From positions 1-13,677 of the forward strand of contig JACQHV010000157.1 in the NCBI GenBank assembly GCA_016198885.1: DNA of 13,677 bases, read 5' to 3'. Numbering within the stretch: position 1 is the stretch's first letter; every line of letters starts with the position of its first letter. This DNA is from Gammaproteobacteria bacterium (lineage in GTDB: Bacteria > Pseudomonadota > Gammaproteobacteria > Eutrophobiales > Eutrophobiaceae). The position numbers were made by a program, and so were the translations under genes. Below the pieces are notes generated by a model, which worked only from the letters and a program-made list of their open reading frames with translations, was not told the origin of the DNA and did no database searches. Shown in pieces: positions 7,302-13,156 of the stretch.

Positions 7302-7331
7302 TGTCAACTCTTTCCCGGCCGGTGCGTTATA
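7302..7331 (+). promoter_or_regulatory. ECF-sigma-like promoter, copy 2 (head of the sigma-factor operon)
   Basis: TGTCAAC (7302-7308), 16 nt, CGTTATA (7325-7331), ending 37 nt before the ATG at 7369. It matches the element at 6387 in both boxes and in spacing; the run after the second box is also similar (ACCGGTATA here, GCCAGTACA there). Because the sigma gene lies downstream on the same strand, this promoter would give positive autoregulation if read by that sigma. Confidence 0.65.
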
Positions 7332-7368
7332 ACCGGTATAGAACGTTACAACAAGACGGGAGTGCGTT

Positions 7369-7896
7369 ATGAAACACGATATATTGATTGTTGGTGGTTT
7401 AATGGCGGGGTTGGGTCTGGGAACATATGCCATGGCTGTAACTGCAGAAGACGTTCCCACAGAGAATGTAATTGCAGAAGATACCGCTAATGAAGGTGAA
7501 GGCAGTGCGGACACCGTAGAAAATCGTAAGGATCGGCAGGGAGACAGGATCGAGGAGCATTTTGACACCGATGGTGATGGGTCACTGAGTGATGCAGAAC
7601 GGCGGGCCGTAAGGGATACGCGCAGGGATCATCGAAGATTTATTGACAGACGTGAGGATGGCCGGGATTATCGGGAGGACCGGTTCGATCGCCGTGAAGA
7701 TATCCGTGACCGCCGTGAAGATATCGCTGATTTACGGCGTGACAGAGGAATCGCTGATCGCCGGGAAGACGTGAGAGATCGTGAGGAAGACCGGTGGGAT
7801 CGCCGGGAAGATGCGCGTGACCATCGTGAGGACTGGTGGGATCGTGCTGGAGGTTATGGTCAACCTCATATTATTCGGGGTGGACAGGGACGGTAG
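7369..7896 (+). CDS. Exported EF-hand protein with DRRED heptad repeats
   Basis: A 175-residue exported protein. GGGAG lies 6 nt before the ATG. The signal peptide has likely cleavage at VTA|ED (26/27), and its first half resembles that of the 5617 protein. Residues 66-77, DTDGDGSLSDAE, form a textbook EF-hand loop with D1, D3, D5, G6 and E12, so one Ca2+ site is likely. From residue 93 nine heptads of the type DRREDxR follow: five in register, a two-residue insertion (IA, 128-129), then four more to 157. The tail is glycine-rich. The heptad part is almost only Arg, Asp and Glu and could be a highly charged helix. A single EF-hand often pairs by dimerising. Function is unknown; Ca2+ sensing or binding of anionic envelope polymers is speculation. 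The sigma gene follows after 96 nt. Confidence 0.75.
   Translation: MKHDILIVGGLMAGLGLGTYAMAVTAEDVPTENVIAEDTANEGEGSADTVENRKDRQGDRIEEHFDTDGDGSLSDAERRAVRDTRRDHRRFIDRREDGRDYREDRFDRREDIRDRREDIADLRRDRGIADRREDVRDREEDRWDRREDARDHREDWWDRAGGYGQPHIIRGGQGR
7645..7839 (+). repeat. DRRED heptad-coding repeats
   Basis: Nine 21-nt units with one 6-nt insertion. At DNA level CGCCGTGAAGATATC occurs at 7690-7704 and again at 7711-7725, exactly 21 nt apart, which suggests that units were copied fairly recently. Confidence 0.75.
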
Positions 7897-7915
7897 TCAT
7901 CTATATTTTAATGCG

Positions 7916-7960
7916 CAACCAGCCATATCCAATAGCTGGTTGATTTACAACCAGATGGTT
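7916..7960 (+). promoter_or_regulatory. Alternative hairpins in the leader of the sigma gene
   Basis: CTGGTTG (7936-7942) can pair with CAACCAG upstream (7916-7922, extended to an 8-bp stem with an 11-nt loop) or with CAACCAG downstream (7948-7954, 7-bp stem with a 5-nt loop), but not both. AACCA-GA-TGGTT (7949-7960) is a further small inverted repeat. No T-run follows, so this is not a plain terminator. The segment ends about 20 nt before the ribosome-binding site used for the sigma start. It could be an attenuator or an RNA-processing site. Confidence 0.4.
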
Positions 7961-7979
7961 TACGACAAACTCAATTTAC

Positions 7980-7985
7980 AAGGTG
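7980..7985 (+). promoter_or_regulatory. Ribosome-binding site supporting the CTG start of the sigma gene
   Basis: AAGGTG with its core AAGG ending 9 nt before CTG 7993. It is the main sequence support for starting the sigma factor there, since no ATG, GTG or TTG exists in frame between the stop at 7933 and GTG 8098. Confidence 0.5.
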
Positions 7986-7992
7986 CAGCACA

Positions 7993-8532
7993 CTGGAACA
8001 TTCCCGGTCTCTCGACAGGTTTCTTGCCAGCGTTGAACGTCGTGCCTTTCGTACGGCCCAGATCGCCACGGGTAATACGGAAGATGCGCTGGATATTGTG
8101 CAGGATGCGATGTGCAAACTGGTGGAGAAATACTCATCCCGCCAGGCCGGTGATTGGAGTCCGTTGTTTCAGACTATTCTCCACAGCCGGATAAAGGACT
8201 GGCACAGACGCAGCGCGATACGCAACCGGTTCCGTGTATGGATTGGCAGGGACGATGAAAAAAATGAAGCTGATCCGATACAAACTGTAGCAGATGAACA
8301 TGGACGCAGTCCTGAACAACATGTGCAATCAGAAAGGCGTATCAACGTTCTTGATCAGGCTGTTCGTGATCTGCCGGTACGACAACAACAGGTGTTTATG
8401 TTAAGGGTGTTTGAAGGACTGGATATTGCACAGACCGCGCAGATAATGGGTTGTTCAGAAGGCAGTGTAAAAACACATTATTCAAGGGCTGTGCATACAT
8501 TGCGGAAAATACTGGGTGATCATTGGCCATGA
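7993..8532 (+). CDS. ECF-type RNA polymerase sigma factor (likely CTG start)
   Basis: A two-domain sigma-70-family factor of about 179 residues. Region 2 includes SLDRFLASVERRAF, the DALDIVQDAMCKLVEKY segment and a basic DWHRRSAIRNRFRVWIG stretch. Region 4 (about residues 115-176) has the helix-turn-helix LDIAQTAQIMGCSEGSVKTHYSRAV. A start at GTG 8098 would cut off most of region 2, while the homologous reading is open back to 7936. The only sensible start is CTG 7993, with AAGGTG upstream, giving EHSRSLDRF at the N-terminus; a 1-nt indel joining ATG 7955 is the alternative. The stop overlaps the ATG of the next gene (ATGA), as expected for a sigma/anti-sigma pair. It probably reads the TGTCAAC-N16-CGTTATA promoters nearby. 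Confidence 0.85.
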   Translation: MEHSRSLDRFLASVERRAFRTAQIATGNTEDALDIVQDAMCKLVEKYSSRQAGDWSPLFQTILHSRIKDWHRRSAIRNRFRVWIGRDDEKNEADPIQTVADEHGRSPEQHVQSERRINVLDQAVRDLPVRQQQVFMLRVFEGLDIAQTAQIMGCSEGSVKTHYSRAVHTLRKILGDHWP

Positions 8533-8864
8533 TAAACGAGAACAAAGAGCAGAAATTTACCGATGCGGTAAAGACCGGGTTTGAACAGAGCGTACGTGAT
8601 CTGGATAAGGATATTTTATCAAAACTGGCGCAGGCACGTCGTAGTGCACTGCAACGTGAATCTCAAAAATCACTCAACTGGATTTTTATTCCGGCAGTTG
8701 CCGCCTGTCTTGCATTACTGATATTCAGCTTCGTTGCAAAGCCACCGGCTGAGCAGGCAATGACAGCGGATGATATAGAGTTGATATCCTCATCAGACAG
8801 TCTGGATCTCTACGAAGAGCTCGAATTCTATGAGTGGCTTGAGGATTATGCGTTATCCAGTTAA
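8529..8864 (+). CDS. Small single-TM protein, probable anti-sigma factor (DUF3619-like)
   Basis: A 111-residue protein whose ATG overlaps the sigma-factor stop (ATGA at 8529-8532). Residues 1-50 are cytoplasmic and contain DKDILSKLAQARRSAL, a helix resembling DUF3619 proteins, which to my knowledge occur beside ECF sigma and DUF3106 genes in proteobacteria. One TM helix spans about 51-70. The roughly 40-residue periplasmic tail is strongly acidic (SLDLYEELEFYEWLEDY). Topology, size and coupling to the sigma gene suggest an anti-sigma factor holding the sigma at the membrane, with the acidic tail as a sensor or as a docking site for the basic exported proteins. There is no zinc-binding anti-sigma (HxxxCxxC) motif. 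The role is inferred mainly from position. Confidence 0.7.
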   Translation: MINENKEQKFTDAVKTGFEQSVRDLDKDILSKLAQARRSALQRESQKSLNWIFIPAVAACLALLIFSFVAKPPAEQAMTADDIELISSSDSLDLYEELEFYEWLEDYALSS

Positions 8865-9066
8865 CCCGGCATTTGTATTGTTTGTCATTTTATTATCACC
8901 ATTACACGCAGAAGAGCAGAAGGCGGAATCCGGTATATCCATTGAACTGCTGGAGTTTCTGGGGGAATGGGAAATGGAAGATGGTGAATGGCTGGATCCC
9001 ATGGAGCTTGATGATGAATATTTTTCAACTCTCAGTCCTGAGAAAGGTGAAAAACAGGATGAATAA
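8848..9066 (+). CDS. Short exported acidic protein of unknown function
   Basis: About 72 residues from ATG 8848: signal peptide MRYPVNPAFVLFVILLSPLHA, then a small acidic mature part with SIELLEFLGEWE and DGEWLDPMELDD. ATG 8830 is an alternative in-frame start (78 residues) with GAAGAG 10 nt upstream; 8848 gives the cleaner signal peptide. Either start overlaps the end of the probable anti-sigma gene, and the stop overlaps the next gene by 8 nt, so all are likely translated from one transcript. The mature part is only about 50 residues with no cysteine. The acidic LLEFLGEWE...DGEW core looks like a conserved motif from such loci, but I cannot name the family. Confidence 0.65.
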   Translation: MRYPVNPAFVLFVILLSPLHAEEQKAESGISIELLEFLGEWEMEDGEWLDPMELDDEYFSTLSPEKGEKQDE

Positions 9067-9712
9067 ATTTTTTTCATTGCCCGTTCTCATATCCATACTC
9101 ATCAGTCTGCTGATGATTAGTTTACCTGCCCTGGCTGAAGAGAGTATTCCGTGGAATCAGTTATCATCCGCGCAGCAGGAAGTTCTCAAGGATATCAAGG
9201 ACAGCTGGGATCAATTACCGCCCGAGCGCCAGGAACGCCTGCAGAAAGGAGCCGACCGCTGGCAACAGATGACGCCCAATCAGAGGGACCGGGTTAAGCA
9301 GAAGATGGAACGCTGGAAATCCATGGATCCGGAAAAAAGGAAGCAAATACAAGAACGCTTCAAGCGCTTTAAAAGCCTGCCACCTGAAAAACAGCAGCAA
9401 CTCCGGAAACGGCATGAATGGTTTAAAAATCTGTCAGAAGAAGAACGCCGTGCCCTGAGGGAACGCTGGAAGAATATGTCCCCTGATGAGCGCAAGGTAT
9501 TTCACGAAAGAATGCAACGCATTCCGAGAGAACAGAGTCAAGCGATGCGTGAGAAACTTCAGGGCATGTCGCAGGAAGAACGCGAGGAATTTCTGGAAAA
9601 ATGGCAAAATATGACGCCGCATGAACGCGAAGAATTCCTTAACAGTATTGAATCGCCATCCCATCCGCCGCGCCATAGCAGGGGAAACAGTCTGCAATCT
9701 CCCCGCAGATAA
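9059..9712 (+). CDS. Exported DUF3106-like protein with an 18-residue helical period
   Basis: A 217-residue exported protein resembling DUF3106. ATG 9059 is chosen because AAAGGTG lies about 10 nt upstream and a signal peptide follows (ALA|EES at 26/27); the frame is open further upstream but only over the previous gene. Aromatics recur every 18 residues: W32, W50, W68, W86, F104 and F122, each starting a unit of the form W-x-x-(L/M)-x-P-E-x-R. The C-terminal part switches to MSPDER/MSQEER/MTPHER units like those of the 6453 protein. It is very rich in Arg, Gln, Glu and Lys and lacks cysteine. It is the last gene of the sigma-factor operon; its family commonly accompanies ECF sigma genes, but its biochemical role is unknown. 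Confidence 0.8.
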   Translation: MNKFFSLPVLISILISLLMISLPALAEESIPWNQLSSAQQEVLKDIKDSWDQLPPERQERLQKGADRWQQMTPNQRDRVKQKMERWKSMDPEKRKQIQERFKRFKSLPPEKQQQLRKRHEWFKNLSEEERRALRERWKNMSPDERKVFHERMQRIPREQSQAMREKLQGMSQEEREEFLEKWQNMTPHEREEFLNSIESPSHPPRHSRGNSLQSPRR

Positions 9713-9746
9713 TGTGTAACAAGAAATTAATCAGTAACAATTTTTA

Positions 9747-10208
9747 TTACATATTTCTGGTTGATTCCTTGATCAGCAATTTCGCGAATTGTTTGATCTG
9801 CATGTCATAGAGGACAAGTTCTCCTCCGGTTTTGATGGCCGAGAGTGAAATTCTGGCGATCAGCAGAAGCAAAAGCAGAACAATAACCCAGGCAAAAAAG
9901 TAGGATACCCGGATATTACCGGATGAATGGGCAGGGTTGCTTTCCGGGGCTTTGTCAGCAGACTCGTCTGTTGATTCCGTAAGCATTTCATCCCTGATGG
10001 ATACCAGACTTTTGTCGATATTTGAACCTTGCTCGATTGCGCGCGCAAAACGCTCAATACGCTGGGGTTCGCGATAAAGAGCATATGCCTCCAGCATAAC
10101 CTTAAATGCAATCCACAGGCCTGCCAGTAACAGACACAAGCCTATTAACCTGACAACAAGACTCATTAATCCCTTGCCCACATCATCAATGGTTACATTA
10201 TTATCCAT
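9747..10208 (-). CDS. Two-TM membrane protein of unknown function
   Basis: A 153-residue protein on the minus strand, convergent with the DUF3106-like gene (34-nt gap) and divergent from the permease operon. TM1 spans about 16-38 and TM2 about 102-122. Between them lies a charged, Ser/Glu-rich region that begins with a basic helix (YREPQRIERFARAIEQ). The C-terminal ISLSAIKTGGELVLYD looks conserved but I cannot assign a family. AAGGA sits very close before the ATG, and a good sigma-70-type promoter lies upstream. Membrane anchoring with a soluble loop is all that can be said; no catalytic motif is visible. Confidence 0.7.
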   Translation of the reverse strand: MDNNVTIDDVGKGLMSLVVRLIGLCLLLAGLWIAFKVMLEAYALYREPQRIERFARAIEQGSNIDKSLVSIRDEMLTESTDESADKAPESNPAHSSGNIRVSYFFAWVIVLLLLLLIARISLSAIKTGGELVLYDMQIKQFAKLLIKESTRNM

Positions 10209-10260
10209 TTCCTTAAAATCTCATGTGCCATTTCTTTTTATGCATGTATTCTACTATCAA

Positions 10261-10289
10261 TATATAAGTTTTATGCAAGTCCCGGTCAA
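10261..10289 (-). promoter_or_regulatory. Sigma-70-type promoter for the minus-strand gene
   Basis: Read on the minus strand: TTGACC (10289-10284), 17-nt spacer, TATATA (10266-10261; TATATT two bases on is closer to consensus). This would start transcription roughly 45 nt before the ATG at 10208. It lies in the 100-nt gap shared with the dppB-like gene. Confidence 0.5.
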
Positions 10290-10308
10290 CTAATATCATT
10301 ATTGCAAA

Positions 10309-11232
10309 ATGCTGAACTATCTGTATGCAAGATGCATCAGTGCAATCATCGTGATACTCGGCGTATCCACGATTGTATTTTTATTAATCCACATAGTCCC
10401 CGGTGATCCTGTTGAAGTCATGCTGGGGGAGGCAGCCCAGCTTGCTGATCGAGAGGAATTGAGATCAGCTCTTGGACTGGATCAACCATTATTACAGCAG
10501 TGGATTAAGTATATGTATCAAGTGCTTCATTTGGATCTGGGGACTTCGCTATATTCTAAACGAGAGATCTCCTCTATTCTGGCCGAACGCATTCCGGCCA
10601 CATTAGTGCTTGCATGTGCAGGTATTATCATTGCGATCGTAATTGCCTTACCGATGGGAATTCTGGCCGCAATACGAAGGGGCAGTCCGTGGGATTTTTA
10701 CGCGATGACTTTCTCCATGTTGGGCGTTTCCATTCCCAATTTCTGGATGGGTCCGTTACTGATCATAATCTTTTCAATTGGTCTTGGCTGGTTCCCCGTC
10801 AGCGGCAATGAAGGTGCAGGATCATTGATATTGCCAGCATTGACACTAGGTACTGCACTCGCGGCCTTGTTGTCACGGATGGTGCGGGGCTCTCTCCTCG
10901 AAGTACTTAATGAAGATTATATTCGTGCGGCACAGGCACGTGGTTTATCTGACATGACAGTGATCTTGCGTCATGGATTACCTAATGCAGCCCTGCCGGT
11001 TATTACAGTACTTGGTATGCAATTAGGCTCCTTGCTTGCGGGTGCGGTCATTACAGAAACAATATTTTCCTGGCCAGGGGTCGGTCAGCTAACGATAGAG
11101 TCCATCCAGAATCGTGATTATCCGGTTGTGCAGGCCTGTATATTACTGATCAGTCTGAGTTATGTGGCTGTGAACTTATTAACGGATCTGACCTATGCAT
11201 TTCTTGATCCGCGAGTGAGACTGGGGAAATGA
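10309..11232 (+). CDS. Peptide ABC transporter permease, DppB/OppB-like
   Basis: A 307-residue inner-membrane permease with about six TM helices. It has the DppB-type N-terminus (GVSTIVFLLIHIVPGDPVEV) and the cytoplasmic EAA loop that contacts the ATPase (EDYIRAAQARGLSDMTVILRHGLPNAALP is split over about residues 204-232). It would import di-/oligopeptides with the DppC-like partner. The ATG at 10309 lacks a Shine-Dalgarno but gives the normal family N-terminus. The stop overlaps the next start by 4 nt (ATGA). No ATPase gene lies in the window; either it is elsewhere or a shared Opp/Dpp ATPase is used. The binding-protein gene at 2631 is its most likely partner. Confidence 0.9.
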   Translation: MLNYLYARCISAIIVILGVSTIVFLLIHIVPGDPVEVMLGEAAQLADREELRSALGLDQPLLQQWIKYMYQVLHLDLGTSLYSKREISSILAERIPATLVLACAGIIIAIVIALPMGILAAIRRGSPWDFYAMTFSMLGVSIPNFWMGPLLIIIFSIGLGWFPVSGNEGAGSLILPALTLGTALAALLSRMVRGSLLEVLNEDYIRAAQARGLSDMTVILRHGLPNAALPVITVLGMQLGSLLAGAVITETIFSWPGVGQLTIESIQNRDYPVVQACILLISLSYVAVNLLTDLTYAFLDPRVRLGK

Positions 11233-12026
11233 ATAATCAATTATCTTTCCCTGCAATCGTCATATTCATCTGGTGTGTTATTGCTTTATGCGCCACATTT
11301 CTGCCCCTGCATCCTGAAGTAATCATCCTTGAGAAAATCCTCATGCCTCCAGAGTGGCAGGCGTGGCTGGGTTATGATGATCTTGGCCGATTGATTGCTG
11401 ATCGTATGATCATGGGGGCAAGAACATCATTGCTTGTGGCCTTCTGTGTGGTTTTCGTATCCCTCCTGGTTGGAACCATGGTCGGAATTCTGGCTGCTTG
11501 GTTTGGGGGCTGGTGGGATAATATTACTGTTTTTGTGATCGATATCTTTATTGCGTTTCCCGGGATTCTTCTGGCCATTGCACTCGCCGGGTTGCTTGGC
11601 CCGGGTATTACAAATGCCGTGATCGCTTTATCCATTGTAGGATGGGTGGGTTTTGCGCGACTGGCAAGAGCGCAAACACTCACGGTTAAACATCGGGAAC
11701 ATGTCGATGCTGCCCGTGCATTGGGTACCGGTATATCACGTATTGCATTTCGACATCTGCTGCCTTTGATATCTGCGCCATTAATTATTGAGGCCACTTT
11801 TGCAATCGCCGGCACCGTAATTGCAGAGGCCAGCCTGTCATTCCTCGGTCTTGGCGTACAACCACCGGAGGCTTCATGGGGAAGCATGATCCGGGATGGC
11901 ACACGCTATATGCTGGTTGCACCACATATGGTGCTCGCCCCGGGTATCGCCGTCTTTCTGGTTGTGTTATCGATTAATTTATTGGGCGACAGGTTAAGAG
12001 ATAAAATGGACGTTCGCCTGGGATGA
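11229..12026 (+). CDS. Peptide ABC transporter permease, DppC/OppC-like
   Basis: A 265-residue permease, the usual second subunit after DppB. It has a short N-terminal TM, the LGYDDLGRLIADRMIMGAR segment typical of DppC (usually GTDxxGRDxxSRxxxGxR), five further TM helices and the EAA loop HVDAARALGTGISRIAFRHL. GRLIADR in place of the common GRDxxSR is a mild deviation. Translation is coupled to the DppB-like gene by the ATGA overlap. A 74-nt gap separates it from nagZ. Confidence 0.9.
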   Translation: MNNQLSFPAIVIFIWCVIALCATFLPLHPEVIILEKILMPPEWQAWLGYDDLGRLIADRMIMGARTSLLVAFCVVFVSLLVGTMVGILAAWFGGWWDNITVFVIDIFIAFPGILLAIALAGLLGPGITNAVIALSIVGWVGFARLARAQTLTVKHREHVDAARALGTGISRIAFRHLLPLISAPLIIEATFAIAGTVIAEASLSFLGLGVQPPEASWGSMIRDGTRYMLVAPHMVLAPGIAVFLVVLSINLLGDRLRDKMDVRLG

Positions 12027-12031
12027 AAAAC

Positions 12032-12061
12032 TATTGAACCCAGTCATAACGTCTTTCAATA
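12032..12061. other. Inverted repeat between the permease gene and nagZ
   Basis: TATTGAA (12032-12038) and TTCAATA (12055-12061) form a 7-bp perfect inverted repeat with a 16-nt centre. It is AT-rich with no T-run, so it is a poor terminator; it could be an operator or chance. Confidence 0.2.
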
Positions 12062-12100
12062 ACCTTTTAAATCATAATGTTTTAGAGAAAGGTAAATATC

Positions 12101-13156
12101 GTGTCACTTGGCCCAATCATGCTGGATTTACGTGGCGCCACGCTGGAACGGGATGAGCGTGAAATGCTTCAGCATCCGCTCACCGGTGGTGTCATCCTGT
12201 TTTCACGTAATTATGAATCACCAGAGCAACTTGGATTACTCACTGAAACAATACATGCACTACGTGAGCCAAGATTGCTAATCTCGGTCGATCATGAAGG
12301 TGGCCGGGTACAACGTTTTCGCGACGGTTTTACCACGTTGCCTGCCTGCCAGATGATAGGCAAAAAATATAATCAGGATAATGCAAAGGGGCTGGTCCTG
12401 GCAGAAAAGGCCGGTTGGCTGATGGCGTTGGAATTACGTGCCGTCGGTATTGATTTCAGTTTTGCACCGGTGCTGGATCTGCAGAAGGGTATCAGCAAGG
12501 TGATCGGTGACAGGGCATTCCACCGGGACCCGGAAACCGTTGCCCAATTGGCAAAACACTATATGCAGGGTATGCGTCGGGCCGGCATGTCTGCAGTGGG
12601 AAAGCATTTTCCGGGACATGGTGCCGTCAAGGAAGATTCACATTTTGCGCTACCTGTGGATTACAGGCGTTTTGAAGATATCCAGATGGATGATCTCATT
12701 TCTTTTGAACGGCTGATCCATTCTGGATTGGCCGCCATCATGTCTGCACATGTCGTTTATCCCGCAGTGGATGATAAACCTGCGGGGTTTTCATCTGTGT
12801 GGCTGAAAAAGGTATTACGTAAACAAATGCAATTTCAGGGAACAATTTTCAGCGATGATATCAGTATGGCAGGCGCGGAGATGGCCGGAGATTACATGGG
12901 GCGCGCGAGAAGTGCCCTTTCTGCCGGATGTGATATGGTATTGGTTTGCAACAACCAGAAAGGCGCGATCGAGATCCTGGAAAATCTTGAACACAATCCT
13001 GATCCTGCTTCACAAGTGCGCCTTATACGTATGCATGGCAAAAATCATTTAACATTTACACAGATGCAGGATGACAAGGAGTGGCAGAGTGTTTCCGGGG
13101 AGATTGCGGCCCTGGATATCATGCCGGAACTTGGACTGGGAGATGATGCGACTTGA
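12101..13156 (+). CDS. nagZ: Beta-N-acetylhexosaminidase NagZ (GH3)
   Basis: A 351-residue cytoplasmic glycoside hydrolase that removes GlcNAc from GlcNAc-anhydroMurNAc (peptide) during murein recycling. The GTG start at 12101 is supported by GAGAAAGG 8 nt upstream and places MLDLRG at the normal NagZ N-terminus. Conserved motifs are SVDHEGGRVQRF (substrate loop), the general acid/base loop KHFPGHG at 168-174 with H173, and FSDDISMAGA with the nucleophile in the Asp pair 252-253. Length fits NagZ of gammaproteobacteria. No signal peptide is present. A role in releasing muropeptides that control AmpC-type regulators is known for the family, but nothing here indicates it. The end overlaps the next gene. 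Confidence 0.95.
   Translation: MSLGPIMLDLRGATLERDEREMLQHPLTGGVILFSRNYESPEQLGLLTETIHALREPRLLISVDHEGGRVQRFRDGFTTLPACQMIGKKYNQDNAKGLVLAEKAGWLMALELRAVGIDFSFAPVLDLQKGISKVIGDRAFHRDPETVAQLAKHYMQGMRRAGMSAVGKHFPGHGAVKEDSHFALPVDYRRFEDIQMDDLISFERLIHSGLAAIMSAHVVYPAVDDKPAGFSSVWLKKVLRKQMQFQGTIFSDDISMAGAEMAGDYMGRARSALSAGCDMVLVCNNQKGAIEILENLEHNPDPASQVRLIRMHGKNHLTFTQMQDDKEWQSVSGEIAALDIMPELGLGDDAT

Noticed and set aside
7621..7840. CRISPR-like or tandem DNA array in the DRRED region
   Set aside because: The 21-nt periodicity is codon-level repetition inside an open reading frame with no spacers; it is a coding heptad repeat.
7781..8194. A 137-residue plus-strand frame across the end of the EF-hand gene and the start of the sigma gene
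   Set aside because: It overlaps two better supported genes in another frame and has no signal or domain. It matters only as the frame holding ATG 7955 if a base is missing near the sigma start.
8098..8532. Sigma factor starting at GTG 8098
   Set aside because: This start would remove conserved region 2 sequence (SLDRFLASVERRAF to DALDI) that is plainly encoded upstream in the same frame.
11372..11902. A 176-residue minus-strand frame opposite the DppC-like gene
   Set aside because: It lies wholly within a clear permease gene, is low in hydrophobic order and has no family resemblance; it is a shadow frame.
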